From Hybos culiciformis (Eukaryota; Arthropoda; Insecta; Diptera; Hybotidae): DNA of 64,000 bases. The stretch is taken from the NCBI GenBank assembly GCA_964007475.1, contig CAXFZM010000074.1, positions 62,001-126,000 on the forward strand, given 5' to 3'. Positions 1 through 9,946 of this stretch are shown here, in pieces. Both the position numbers and the translations under genes were made by a program. The number at the start of each line of letters is the position of its first letter. Within the stretch, counting starts at the first letter, position 1. The notes under the pieces are model-generated. The model was not told the DNA's origin and did not search any database. It worked only from the letters and a program-made list of their open reading frames with translations.

Positions 1-2
1 TA

Positions 3-728
3 GATTTCTTAAAAAAATATAATTGTCTAATAGACTATAACAAAAATTCAGATAGACTTATACTACGCCCTGATGATTATCATGAAGATCTAGCTTTTAA
101 TCTAATTGATAATCCGAGCCCTAATCTTTTAGCTTTACCTGCCCGGTCGGAAGTATTCCGAAAAATTTTTTTTCATAACCTAAATCATGAAGAAGACGTA
201 GTCTTAATTAACCAGGAAATAGCCCCAGGCGTCTTTATCCCTAACTCAATAGTCAATAAAGAATCACCCTACGTAAAAATTCTGAACACCAATACTGAAA
301 ACATTTTCTTGAAAAATCCAAAAATCCAAACCGAACAACTATCGGATTATGAATTTCACCAACTAAACTACTCTGAAAATACAAACCAAAAAGATGTTCT
401 CGAAAAATTGTCCAAAAACTTTCCCAATTTTGTTAAAACAAAATTAACAAATCTCTGTTTAAAATACATAAACATATTTTCATCAGATACTGACAAAATT
501 TCTTGTAATAATTTTTACAAACAAAAACTTCGACTAAAAGACGATAATCCGATATATATAAAAAACTATCGCGTACCTCACTTCCATAAAGACATAATCA
601 ATAAACAAATAGATAAATGGAGACAAGATGATATAATAGAGCCTTCCGCATCTGAATATAATAGTCCTGTATTACTAGTCCCTAAAAATCCTTACCCGGA
701 AATCCTGAAAAAAGATGGAGACTTGTAA
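3..728 (+). pseudogene. pol: pol, N-terminal part: linker and start of reverse transcriptase
   Basis: The frame is open from base 3, so the TTG-initiated reading at 309 is only an internal point. It encodes the protease-RT linker (motifs such as LPARSEVFR and EIAPGVFIP match LPSRCEVIR and EIAPDIFIP in the element at 46.3 kb) and the first RT motifs, including KNYRVP and SPVLLVP. The frame ends at adjacent TAA and TAG codons at about 726. The conserved continuation (WRLVIDFRQ) is present in another frame, so a one-base indel in or near the A-run at 709-715 has broken the gene. The residues before the break (NPYPEIL) also differ from the usual KKG-type loop. Confidence 0.9.
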
Positions 729-3316
729 TAGATTTTAGACAGATTAATAAGAAATTGATGGCTGACAAATACCCATTACCAAGAATCGATGATATTTTAG
801 ACCAACTTGGTCGCGCAAAATTCTTCTCTAGTTTAGATCTCACACAAGGATTTCTTCAAGTCGAGCTTGATGAAAATTCACGAGATATAACTTCATTTTC
901 ATCCGAAACCGGTTCATTTCGTTTCAAACGACTCCCTTTTGGCCTTAAAATAGCCCCCAACTCCTTTCAAAGAATGATGTCAATTGCATTTTCAGGTCTA
1001 ACACCTTCACAAGCTTTTCTTTACATGGACGATCTCATCGTCATAGGATGTTCCGAAAAACACATGCTAGACAATTTAGAAGATGTTTTTCGAATATGTC
1101 GAGAAGTAAATTTAAAACTTCACCCCGACAAATGCAAATTTTTTCAACACGAAACTACCTTTTTAGGACATAAATGTACAAATAAAGGCATACTTCCAGA
1201 CGAATCAAAATATGACAAAATCTTAAATTACCCAAAACCACACGACGCGGATTCCGCCCGACGTTTTGTCGCCTTCATAAATTACTATAGACGGTTTATT
1301 CCAAATTTCGCAAACTATTCATACCATTTAACTTATTTAACGCGAAAAAATGTTCCTTTCCTCTGGACAGACAAATGTGAGGAAGCGTTCCAATACTTAA
1401 AACAATCATTGCTCAAACCCCCGATTCTCCAATACCCTGACTTTGATAAACCATTCTGTATCACTACTGATGCAAGTAAAATATCCTGTGGAGCGATCTT
1501 GAGCCAAGAACATGGTAACTTGCAATTACCAATTGCTTACGCATCCCGAACTTTTACGAGAGGGGAACAAAATAAATCAGTAATAGAACAGGAATTAGCA
1601 GCCATTCACTGGGCGCTAAATTTTTTCAAACCATACGTCTATGGAAAAAAATTTTTAGTTAAAACCGATCATAGACCCTTATCTTATCTTTTCTCGATGA
1701 AGAATCCTTCATCAAAATTAACTAGAATGAGATTAGATCTAGAAGAGTTTGATTTTACTGTTGAATATATAAAAGGATCTGAAAACAATGGTGCTGACGC
1801 ACTATCGAGAATCGATTTTAATGACATAAAATGTATAGGTAATACTGTTTTCAAAATGACAACAAGATCTGATATAAGAAATGAATATCCAAATAAAAAC
1901 TTACAAAATGACGAAAAACTTCCCTTAAAAATTGAAATACCTAAATCTTTTGAATGTACTAACCGAAAAGAGGTTAGAAAATTAGTCCGCCTTACGTTGA
2001 GTTTAGATAAGTCTAAACCATATTTTACATATAAAAATAATATATTTACATTTTGCGCACCTAAATACATTGTTAATAGCAAGCTCGATTTAGATCAGCT
2101 CATGCTAAGGCTAGAAAAAGAGGCCAACAATTTTAAAATAAATAATTTACAATTATCACTTAATGATAACATTTTCGACTTAGTCTCGATTAATGATTTT
2201 AAGAATACTGCGGACAGAATATTAAAATATGTTACAATTGCGTTAACGCCAAAAATAAAGAAAATTTTAAATAAACACGAAAAACTAACCCTAATTAAAA
2301 AATATCATGATGACCCTATTACAGGAGGACATACCGGTACAACTCGAACATTAAACAAAATAAGACAAAATTTTCACTGGAAACATATGACAAACGATGT
2401 TTCTAAATATATTAAGCATTGCAATAAATGCCAATTGAATAAAGCCCGACCTAAACATAAAGAAGAAATGACATTGACACCAACTCCACAGAAAGCTTTC
2501 GACATTGTCATTATCGACACAATAGGTCCCCTACCAAAATCTTTACACAACAATGAATACGCAGTAACAATTATCTGCGATTTGACTAAATATCTTGTAT
2601 CGATACCGATACCTAATAAAAGTGCTCGAACGGTAGCACAGGCCATTTTTGAAAATTTTATCCTTATATACGGTCCAATGAAAGAAATCAGAACAGACTT
2701 GGGAACTGAATACAAAAATGAATTGATGAAAGAACTATTATCACTACTTAATATAGAACATAAAATGTCCACCGCGTATCACCACCAAACTCTGGGAACA
2801 ATCGAAAGAAGTCACAGAACTTTAAACGAATACTTAAGATCGTTCATAAATACGAACAAAACGGATTGGGATGAATATATTAAATTTTTTACATACTGTT
2901 TCAATACTACCCCATCTTCCATTCACAATTACTGCCCTTTTGAATTAATCTTTGCTAAAAGTCCCCCAACTTTAGATATACTTAATTCAAATAAAATAGA
3001 CCCATTATACAATTTAGATTCATACCAGAAAGAAATAAAATACCGATTGCAAGTTTCACAAGACAGAGCCCAAAAACTAGTAGAAAAATCAAAAATCAAT
3101 TCAAAACAATTATATGATCAGAAAATAAACCCAATACCCCTAAAAATAAAAGACAAAGTTTTATTGGACATAACGGATAGTTCACATAAATTAGACCCAA
3201 GATTTAAAGGACCCTTTACTGTCATCAACACTGATGATAAAAACTGTACCATTAGTGACGAAAATGGAAAAACACAAACTGTACATAAAAATAGACTAAA
3301 AAAATATAATGAGTGA
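716..3316 (+). pseudogene. pol: pol, main part: reverse transcriptase, RNase H, integrase
   Basis: This frame continues the polyprotein after the frameshift. RT motifs visible are ADKYPLPRIDD, LDLTQGFLQV, LPFGLKIAPNSFQRMM and the catalytic YMDD. RNase H follows with TTDASKISCGAILSQ, ELAAIHWAL and TDHRPLSYLF, then GADALSRI. Integrase has the HHCC finger (H-x-x-P-x-T-G-G-H, then C-x-x-C in HCNKCQ) and the DDE core: IDTIGP, RTDLGTEY and TIERSHRTLNEYLRS. The C-terminal DKVLLD and GPFTVI segment is the usual integrase tail. The ORF is intact from RT to a TGA stop; the loss of function comes from the upstream frameshift. No env gene follows. Confidence 0.95.
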
Positions 3317-3970
3317 AAATAACTCAATTTTAGATAACTGCTAGTATAATTTTTTTTAAATTTTTGAATCGATTCACTTTCCAACATGGCCAAATCAATA
3401 AATATATATTAATATAATATTAAAATTCTTTTTTATGTATATATTATAAATAATTACTTTTAAGTCTACTATAAATCTAAAATAAATAAAAAAAAAAGAA
3501 TGGATAAAATATCCTTAATAATAATAAAAAAATATATATTTTTTTACAAATGAACAAATTTTTATTAATAATGAATATAATAAACAAATAATTAAAGTTA
3601 ATTTACCTATATTATAAAATTTTTGTATTTTTATATTTTTATATTTTTATATATGTACTTAAATATTAACTAAAATTTTTATAAAATAAAATTATTGTAA
3701 TTAAAATTAATTAACAAAAGCAAAAAAAATTTGTTATAACACAAAAAAAAAAAATTGAAAAAAAAATGCTAAGCAAAATAAAAAGTTTTTTTTAAATAAA
3801 ATAAAAAAAAAAAAAAAAAAAAAACTTAGAAAAATAAATAAATCCTTGTAGATGTAATATCACTTTTATTACGTAATAAGTACAAATTTTTAAAAATGGA
3901 GTATTTTATGGTAACACAACAAAATTATCCCTTTTTATAAATTTTTTAGAATGTCCTAATGAACATTCTT
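3317..3970 (+). other. 3' untranslated spacer of the first LTR element
   Basis: About 650 bases of A/T-rich sequence with A-runs separate the pol stop from the polypurine tract. No reading frame, no envelope gene and no structured repeat is visible. Confidence 0.6.
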
Positions 3971-3973
3971 TTT

Positions 3974-3984
3974 CAGGGGGAAGG
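3974..3984 (+). other. Polypurine tract
   Basis: CAGGGGGAAGG sits directly before the TGTT that opens the presumed 3' LTR. A G/A-rich tract at this place primes plus-strand DNA synthesis in LTR elements. Confidence 0.7.
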
Positions 3985-4500
3985 TGTTATATACCTACCC
4001 TGTCCTTTGTTCGATTCCTGAATTCTTGTACAATTACGAGACGTCGAAATTGTACTTGAATTCTATAAATTTTCTTTCGTGTTTTTGCCATAAATCTTTT
4101 CGCAGTTAATTACTGCATTTGAAATTTATTTCATTAATAAAATATGTTTGGATAAACATATTTTATTCATAAGTGCAACGTGACTTCAAAACATAATGTG
4201 AGTGACCACCACGTCGTATTAGTGCTTGCACATGTTGCAAGTGTATACTAATACCAATTTATAACTCTATATGAATACTTACCATAAAATTCACTTAATA
4301 CTAAATGCACTTAATATTAATATTTACTCTCTTATTTACTTACGCAAATATTCTCTTAAATTAATACCTACCATAAAATATTCTAAATCCCTAATCAATA
4401 TATAAATTAGCATAATTATATTTTAGGTCATTAAGTAAAAATTATCCAATTAATAAAGTTGTTTTTTTTCTAAAACATTAAAATTTCGGTTTTATTTAAA
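3985..4500 (+). mobile_element. 3' LTR of first element (end uncertain)
   Basis: The LTR begins TGTTATATACC immediately after the polypurine tract. A possible polyadenylation signal AATAAA lies near 4135. The end is not defined because the 5' LTR is outside the window; candidate ends lie between about 4200 and 4510. Confidence 0.6.
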
Positions 4501-4504
4501 TTAA

Positions 4505-4960
4505 AATTATTTCAGTTTAATAATATAATTAATTAAATTCTTAGCATTTAAGTAAATATGGATCACAACAATAGAAAAATCAAACAATTCGATACGAATT
4601 GATACGAGTTGATTTAGAAGTTGTGATCCTTTAATTTAAAAAAAATAATAATAATAAAAAAAATTTGTATTTCGTTTTATTTGATCTCAAAAAAATTTGA
4701 AGTCAAAAAACTATTATAATTTTGTAAAACTTCGACTAAGAAAATGTTTATACTCTATGTACACTGTACATGCATGTTATACATATATGTGTTTTATGTG
4801 CTGTTTCCAAAAATTAAACTACTTAAAATTTAGAGGCTTACTTACTCCTGTTACAAACTCATCTCTCATTGTGAAACAATATTTGTTCGTAAATTCTATT
4901 TTCCATCTTATTCGATTCTGGTGTGATATTTCGGGGCTAAAAAAATTTCTATCTCTCAAT
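4505..4960. repeat. Segment duplicated at 62.0-64.0 kb
   Basis: From about 4520 (TTAAATTCTTAGCATTTAAG) to beyond 4890 the sequence matches 62010-62193 joined to 63797-64000 in the same orientation. The right-hand copy carries a 1.6-kb insertion and lacks about 24 bases present here near 4750-4775. The two copies are 57.5 kb apart. Confidence 0.85.
4560..4629. repeat. Small foldback element
   Basis: The ends GGATCACAAC and GTTGTGATCC are perfect inverted repeats. The interior holds the palindrome AATTCGATACGAATT followed by GATACGAGTTG. The other copy is at 62059-62138, where the ATACGAGTTG unit is repeated once more and one arm has a mismatch (GTTATGATCC). Confidence 0.7.
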
Positions 4961-4965
4961 AAGAT

Positions 4966-5481
4966 CTAATTGGTTAACTTTTTTTGAGGATTGCAATTCG
5001 GTAAATAAAATAATCCATACGTTGTTCGTTTAGAGGCTATATCGTAAGGAGGTGGTTCTATTCTAATTTTTTTAGCCGATTCATACTTTAATTCAAAATT
5101 ATGTTGTTCTTTATTTTCAATTTCTAATTTAGATAGCAATGATTTTAATAAATTTTGGAAATTTTCATCGTCGTTGGCATCATTTTTTGAAATAGTACTA
5201 GATACCCACTCATAAGCCTCTTTAATTTCTGTCTGATCATCACAGCACTGACGGAACATCATTTCAATTTCATTAAAATTTTGTGATAATTCGAATTTTA
5301 TATTTTGATTGCGTTCATTTAATGACATCAATTGTGATTTTAATAAATCTAAGTTATTTTTTAAAGCAATTTCATATTCTTTCAGAATTTTTTCTTTGCA
5401 GAAACTTTCTGTTAATTTGTGGAGGTGCATCTTTTGATTATCCACTAATTTCTCAATCTCACGAAATTTTTCTCTTTCAAT
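4966..5481 (-). pseudogene. Terminal exon of an unidentified coiled-coil protein
   Basis: The reading frame is open from a splice acceptor (TTTCAG ending at 5482) to a TAA stop: about 171 codons, starting IEREKFREIEKLV. It is charged and helical, with heptad-like spacing (LKNNLDLLKSQLMSLNERN, then NFQNLLKSLLSKLEIENKE), and ends in a basic tail with IRIEPPPYD and YGLFYLPNC. I do not recognise the family. Only this last exon is visible; no matching upstream exon was found before 6 kb, so it may be a stranded fragment or the 3' end of a gene with long introns. Classed as pseudogene because its context is repeats, but the frame itself is intact. Confidence 0.5.
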
Positions 5482-5652
5482 CTGAAATTAACATGAAAAA
5501 AAAAACACACACACACACACTCCCAAAATTTTTAATTAGAGAATAAAAAATATATGGAAAAACATTCTAATAATATTCATAACTCACTCTTCCACCGTTT
5601 TCCTCATCTATATCCTGGCAATGCATCTATATCCTGGCAATGTATTTTTTAC

Positions 5653-5774
5653 CTTCTACGAAGAGATCTCTGCTTCGGTCAACCGATCTGCTTCGACGGC
5701 GGTTCGATCCAGTCGAAGCTGTGCTCCTTTCCGGTGGGACCGCGTCGAAGCTTTGCGGCATGCACATGGTTTGT
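5653..5774 (-). pseudogene. H15-family Ser/Arg-rich tail exon
   Basis: The segment lies between an acceptor (CAG at 5775-5777) and a donor (GTAAAAAA ending at 5652). It encodes SFDAVPPERSTASTGS followed by NRRRSRSVDRSRD, closely similar to the tail at 23.45-23.57 kb (SFDGIQPVRSTASTRS). No winged-helix exon lies close upstream, so this looks like a relic of a family member. Confidence 0.55.
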
Positions 5775-5840
5775 CTGAAAAAGAAAATTATTTTCATTTG
5801 ATTAAGATTTGTTTTATAAATATTCAATTTCATAACATAC

Positions 5841-5925
5841 TTATTAAATTGAAAAATGCGGATTTATAATCAACATTTTCAGTGGGATTTCCAGCATTAA
5901 TATCCGACATAGATCTGCTTCGACA
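5841..5925 (-). pseudogene. H15-family exon 3 fragment
   Basis: Minus-strand translation gives RSRSMSDINAGNPTENVDYK then SAFFNLI, ending at a GTATGT donor. This is the family's exon-3 signature: basic/Ser tail, then N-V-D-Y-K and a short hydrophobic helix. The acceptor side is unclear. Confidence 0.55.
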
Positions 5926-5963
5926 AAAACAAAAACACAAGTTTTTAGGACCAAAAAAAAAAA

Positions 5964-6043
5964 AATCGGCGTGGACTTTCGGACGAGGCCTGCCGCCACC
6001 TTTTCTCCCACGGGCTTCCCAAATCAAAACCATATTTTTTAAT
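5964..6043. repeat. GC-rich dispersed repeat, copy 1
   Basis: An 80-base block with GGCGTGGAC and CGAGGCCTGCCGCC stands out from its A/T-rich surroundings and recurs at 8370-8450. Read on the minus strand it can encode WEARGRKGGGRPRPKVHAD, with an AT-hook-like GRP core, but both copies are followed by T-runs and no exon context is convincing. Confidence 0.7.
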
Positions 6044-6301
6044 ATTAATATTGTTGAAGATTTATCACTTATATCATATCGATGAAAATTTTGTACGAGG
6101 ATTTTCCCGCTTTTCCGGATTTTCCATCGAGTTTACCAAAAAAGGAACTTTATGTAACTCATTTCGCTCTACAACTTAATCTCAGGTTGCAAAAAGCTCA
6201 AACGCTACCTTGGTCGGAAAAACTCCGGAAAAGCGTTTTACATGAATTTTCCTCGTTTTTTTTCTGCAAGTTTAATCCTGCATAAAATTTAGAAAACTTT
6301 T

Positions 6302-6600
6302 TTAACGGAAAAGACAAAATACATTAAAAAAAACATAAATTATGATAAAACCTGTGTTCTCAATTAAAACAGATGTTGCTCCATCGCCCTTCTTCTGAAT
6401 ATATTTTTTCCGAACCACCGATTCTTTGTTGTAATTGTTTATTTGTTGTTTGAATCTCTTCACATCAACGTTTTTCTTCCTGAGATAGTCCAAACGTTTT
6501 CCTTGCGTAAGTTGTCCAATATATCCTTCTTGCACGACCCGTTTTTCTTAACACATTCTACCGCCGCCTGATCAATTAACATATACAAACTTTCGATTTA
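6302..6600 (-). pseudogene. Degenerate H15 winged-helix exon
   Basis: Two frames give LIDQAAVECVKKNGSCKKDI and then KKNVDVKRFKQQINNYNKES, VVRKKYIQKKGDG. These match the family-B winged helix (SKKDILDNLR, KKFKKDINNHI, VARRKYIQTKGKG), with a frameshift and a partial repeat between the halves. After KKGDG the sequence switches to a 64-base segment that also occurs, inverted, at 61926-61990. The exon is therefore broken twice. Confidence 0.7.
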
Positions 6601-6634
6601 ATCTAAAAAGAAAAAGCAATTTAATATGAAAAAA

Positions 6635-6850
6635 AAACACCGTTCCTCGGTTGAGAGGCTCTAGCTCCGCGAACCAAAAATCGTAGAATGTCAAAATTTA
6701 TGTCAAGATTAAAGTTCATAAAATTACGCTTCTTTTGGAATATTACAATAGATTTAATATGGAAAAAATCGCCGTTCCACGGTTGAGAGGCTCTAGCTCC
6801 GCGAACCAAAATTTCAAGAACATAAAACTTGCGAAATGAAAGTAAATGAA
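6635..6850. repeat. Dispersed repeat (GGTTGAGAGGCTCTAGCTCC family), two copies
   Basis: The core CGGTTGAGAGGCTCTAGCTC with flanking CGTTC and GCGAACCAAA occurs near 6640 and 6775. Further copies are near 53650, 59311 and, inverted, at 60545-60780. The flanks (ATTAAAGTTCATAAAATTACGC, then CTTCTTTTGG) are shared too. No coding capacity is seen. Confidence 0.75.
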
Positions 6851-7225
6851 ATTACGCACGCTTCTTTTGACAAATTTTGAAATCGAATTTTCGAAATTGC
6901 TGTTGCTGCCGCAGTTCTTGAGTTGCGGGACCCTTTAAAATTAACTGAAAACTGAGTTTAGAAGTCTTGTTTTGCCAATAGGTTAGTCGCCTCGAACTCC
7001 GAACCCAGAAAGCCTAGAATTCTTGGCCTGAAAATCTAAGCTCTTCTTTTGGGGGGGGGGGCAGCATTTGCAAAGAATTTCGTCGTCAAGAATTTCGTTG
7101 AGGACAGGCGCAATGACTGGCCGGTTTTATTTCTAACTATACTAGTTTCATATATTTTGTGAAAATAAATTTAAAATTTCATAAAATTAAATTTTTTTTT
7201 TTTAATTTTTCAAAACTTACCTTAA

Positions 7226-7558
7226 GGAGTAAACACAATTGGGGCGACAACGACGGCGACAACGACGACTACAACGACAACGACAACGACAGCGATATCA
7301 CACAATTACGGCGACGGCGACGAAATAAATATACAGGAAAAAAGTAAACAAATAGAAAAATAAATAAAAAAATATATGGTTGTCGTTGTCGCCTGGCGAC
7401 AAAATAGAAAAAATTTCTAATTTGTCGCCAGGCGACAATGTCGTTTGTCGCCAGTCGTCTCAATTGTGTTCATTCTCATACAAATATATGGTTTCTATTT
7501 TTTTTTTATAGTCGCTATCGCTGTCGTTGTGGCTGTCGCCCCAATTGTGTTTAGTACT
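7226..7558. mobile_element. Nested inverted-repeat element (MITE-like)
   Basis: The left end TAAACACAATTGGGGCGAC is mirrored by GTCGCCCCAATTGTGTTTA at the right. A second, internal pair begins CACAATTACGGCGACGG (about 7300) and ends CCAGTCGTCTCAATTGTG. The interior is made of GAC/GTC triplets and a GTCGCCAGGCGAC palindrome. TTAA lies on both sides (7222-7225 and 7559-7562), compatible with a TTAA target duplication, but the outermost bases of the arms do not match well. No transposase is encoded. Confidence 0.65.
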
Positions 7559-7854
7559 TTAATTTAAAAATTTTCGTTCTTTCAGATCAAATGTTTGCGA
7601 ATCCTTTTTTATCATATTTTTGAAATTTATGATAGCCTAAAAAAAAAGAAGTTTTTAGCAAGGCTCTTAGGAGAGGGGTACGGGGATTTTTTTTTATTTG
7701 TTTTTTTTTGGATTTGAGTACAGTTTGGTGAAAATAAAATTATTCAAAGCAAAAATTAGATTAAAAGAGAAAAAACCGGGGTGGGCGGGGAGGGGAGAAC
7801 AAAGCCCATGTCGGGCTACTCCAGATCGCAGCCAAGCCACTCAGAAATCTCTAT

Positions 7855-7884
7855 ATATCTCTCTCTCTCTCTCTCTCTCTCTCT
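7855..7884. repeat. (CT)n microsatellite
   Basis: About 30 bases of alternating C and T follow ATATAT. The short frames reading LSLSL in this region come from it. Confidence 0.9.
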
Positions 7885-8369
7885 ATCGCTGTTTCAACCT
7901 TATCAAAAAAAAAAAAAATTAGTCCTTGTGTCTGTGAGCCCTGGGGGGGAATTCTACACCTCGCAGAGGACTCTGGAATTCCAGAAAACGTCGAATTTTT
8001 AATTTGTATTTTTTTTTTTTTTTTTTGCTGTGGGGCTTTTGGGAGAGGGTTGTTGGAGAAATTAGGCAGGGGACTCTAATTCTCCTTTCTAATCTCTGTT
8101 TCGCTGAGGCGCTTTATTCTAAATTTATTATTATTGTTATTATTATTTGGTTTCACCTTTTGTTGAAGCAAAACGGCATATTGCTCATATTAGCTCCATT
8201 TTTTTTTTTTTGTCGTTTCAATTCTTTTTCAATTGCCGGCCATATTGGAACTCTGAAATGACAAAAAAAAAAAAATATATAAATTTAGTTAGAAAATTTT
8301 TTGTTTTTTTTTTCAATCTAAAAAGAAAATTAAAAAAAACACGAGTTTTTAGGACCAAAAAAAAAAAAA

Positions 8370-8450
8370 AATCGGCGTGGACCTTCGGACGAGGCCTGCC
8401 GCCACCTTTTCTCCCACGGGCTTCCCAAATCAAAACCATATTTTTTAAAA
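8370..8450. repeat. GC-rich dispersed repeat, copy 2
   Basis: This copy differs from 5964-6043 by a single base in the GGCGTGGAC-TTTCGGACG part (here CTTCGGACG) and ends at the same AAATCAAAACCATATTTTTT. The right flank then enters the LINE upstream region. Confidence 0.8.
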
Positions 8451-8887
8451 CCCCGTCCCTAAAGAGCGCGAGAAATTCTATTAAAAAAATTAAAAAAATA
8501 AATATAAAATAAATAAATAAAATAAAATAATGAAATTAAAAGAAAAAAATTATTAAATAATCATATTCTTCACTGTGTTGTTGTGGGGTACACACGCATA
8601 AAGAATTTTTAAAGGAATTTAATTTAAAAAAGAAAGAAAAAATAATAAATAAAATTATAATTGAATAAAGTAAAAGAATAGAGTAAAAGGTCTATATTAA
8701 AAAAAATTTTTTTTTTGTATTTATATTATTGTCTTGTATTTTTTTGTTTGTTGGATTAATTCAAGTACAATAGGGTAATAGAAAGAAACATTGAAGGTAA
8801 AAAGAAAAAAAATAAAAGAAGAAAAGAAATAAGAAAATATTATAATTCTTCATTTTTTTCTACGTTACTTTGAAACAACTGTTTGTA

Positions 8888-9934
8888 ATGAATTGTAAAA
8901 CATGCAAAGCGAAAATTGATCGAGCTGATTTGGCAAAGATTAGCTGTGAGGACTGTAATAGTACTTTCCACGCCAAATGTGTAAGATTAGTGGAGCAAGA
9001 CCTTCTCTATTTCAAAAATAGTGGCAGTTCTTTTCGTTGTGATGATTGAGGTATGGCTCGACGTAGTTCTATGAAATATCCTTCACCGGCGGCTAACCAG
9101 AAGGTTCAATCTTCTTCGTTAGCATCATCAAATATTGATAAGACTCATACTTTTAAAGCTGGTAGATCTAATAACAGCGCCGACCACGCATCTAAAAATA
9201 ATAAGGCTCCGGCTATTATTCCTGGTCGGTCTAACAGCTTAAATGATGATTCAACGCAAAGTATTATAACTACACTTCCAACATCTGGCCCTCCTAACAA
9301 CATCACACTTAAGCACCTTTTTGATGAAATTACTGGCTTGAGACGTCAGAATAGTGAATTTCTTGACTCCATGAAGCAGCTTCAAAATGAAAATAATTTT
9401 CTTAAGAATAGTGTTTGGTTTTTGGAAGTCAAGGTTAATCAACTGATGCAAAATAATTTAAATAATTCAATTGAAATTGTTGGTATTCCAGCCGTCGCTA
9501 ATATTAACAATAATAATGCTCCTCAAGTAGCTGAAAAAATTTTTAATGACGGCTTAAATGTAGATTTAGCACCTGGTTCTATCGATAGATGTTTTGTCAA
9601 AAAAATAAAGAACAGTAAGTCGAATCATGTCAGTAATATTTTGTGTGTGCAGTTCTCTTCTTATGACCCCAAACGTGAGTTATTGAAGAATAGAAATCAA
9701 TTCAAAGAAAAATTAAATGCTTCTATTTTTGGAGGTGAACTTAATAAAAACATTTACATCAATGAAAGCTTCACCAAATATAATAGGGATTTATTTATTG
9801 CAGCTAAAAAATTAAAAAAAGAAAAAGATTTTAAATATTTGTGGTTCAGAAATTCTGTTTTTTACTTGAGAAAATGTGATGGTGGCGAGGTTTTCCGAAT
9901 AAGAGCATTTGACGATTTGTCTAGAATTAAGTAA
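8888..9934 (+). pseudogene. LINE ORF1: PHD-like finger, coiled coil, RNA-binding domain
   Basis: The frame starts at ATG 8888 with MNCKTCKAKID and a Cys-rich finger (C-x2-C, C-x2-C, H-x2-C, then C-D-D). A TGA at 9047 stands where the last zinc cysteine (C-D-D-C) is expected, and the same frame then runs open to 9934. After a Ser/Asn-rich linker there is a coiled coil (ITGLRRQNSEFLDSMKQLQN) and a C-terminal domain with IEIVGIP, IDRCFVKK and KKEKDFKYLWF, resembling the RRM-like and C-terminal domains of LINE ORF1 proteins. The role is RNA binding and chaperoning of the element's RNA. The ATG at 9053 is internal to the original ORF. Confidence 0.8.
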
Positions 9935-9946
9935 TTTTTTCTGCTT

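Larger units (their letters stand above)
1..4500 (+). mobile_element. Ty3/gypsy LTR retrotransposon (mdg1/412-like), 5' part outside window
   Basis: The window opens inside the pol gene of an LTR retrotransposon and runs through reverse transcriptase, RNase H and integrase to a polypurine tract and the start of the 3' LTR. The protein resembles the second, complete element at 42385-50751 throughout, so the two belong to the same clade, but the DNA is clearly diverged and the element lies in the opposite orientation. gag, protease and the 5' LTR are outside the window. The 3' LTR end is not fixed because the partner LTR is not visible; 4500 is where similarity to a duplicated flank at 62 kb begins. 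Confidence 0.9.

Noticed and set aside
1684..3393. Minus-strand ORFs of 91-132 codons inside pol
   Set aside because: They are antisense to the RT and integrase coding region; no similarity of their own.
4008..4024. tRNA-like T-loop GTTCGATTCC
   Set aside because: It lies in an LTR; no acceptor, D or anticodon stems can be formed around it. No other tRNA or rRNA was found in the window.
7159..7463. ORFs with D-N-D or R-R-R runs
   Set aside because: They come from the GAC/GTC triplets of the inverted-repeat element, not from a protein-coding gene.
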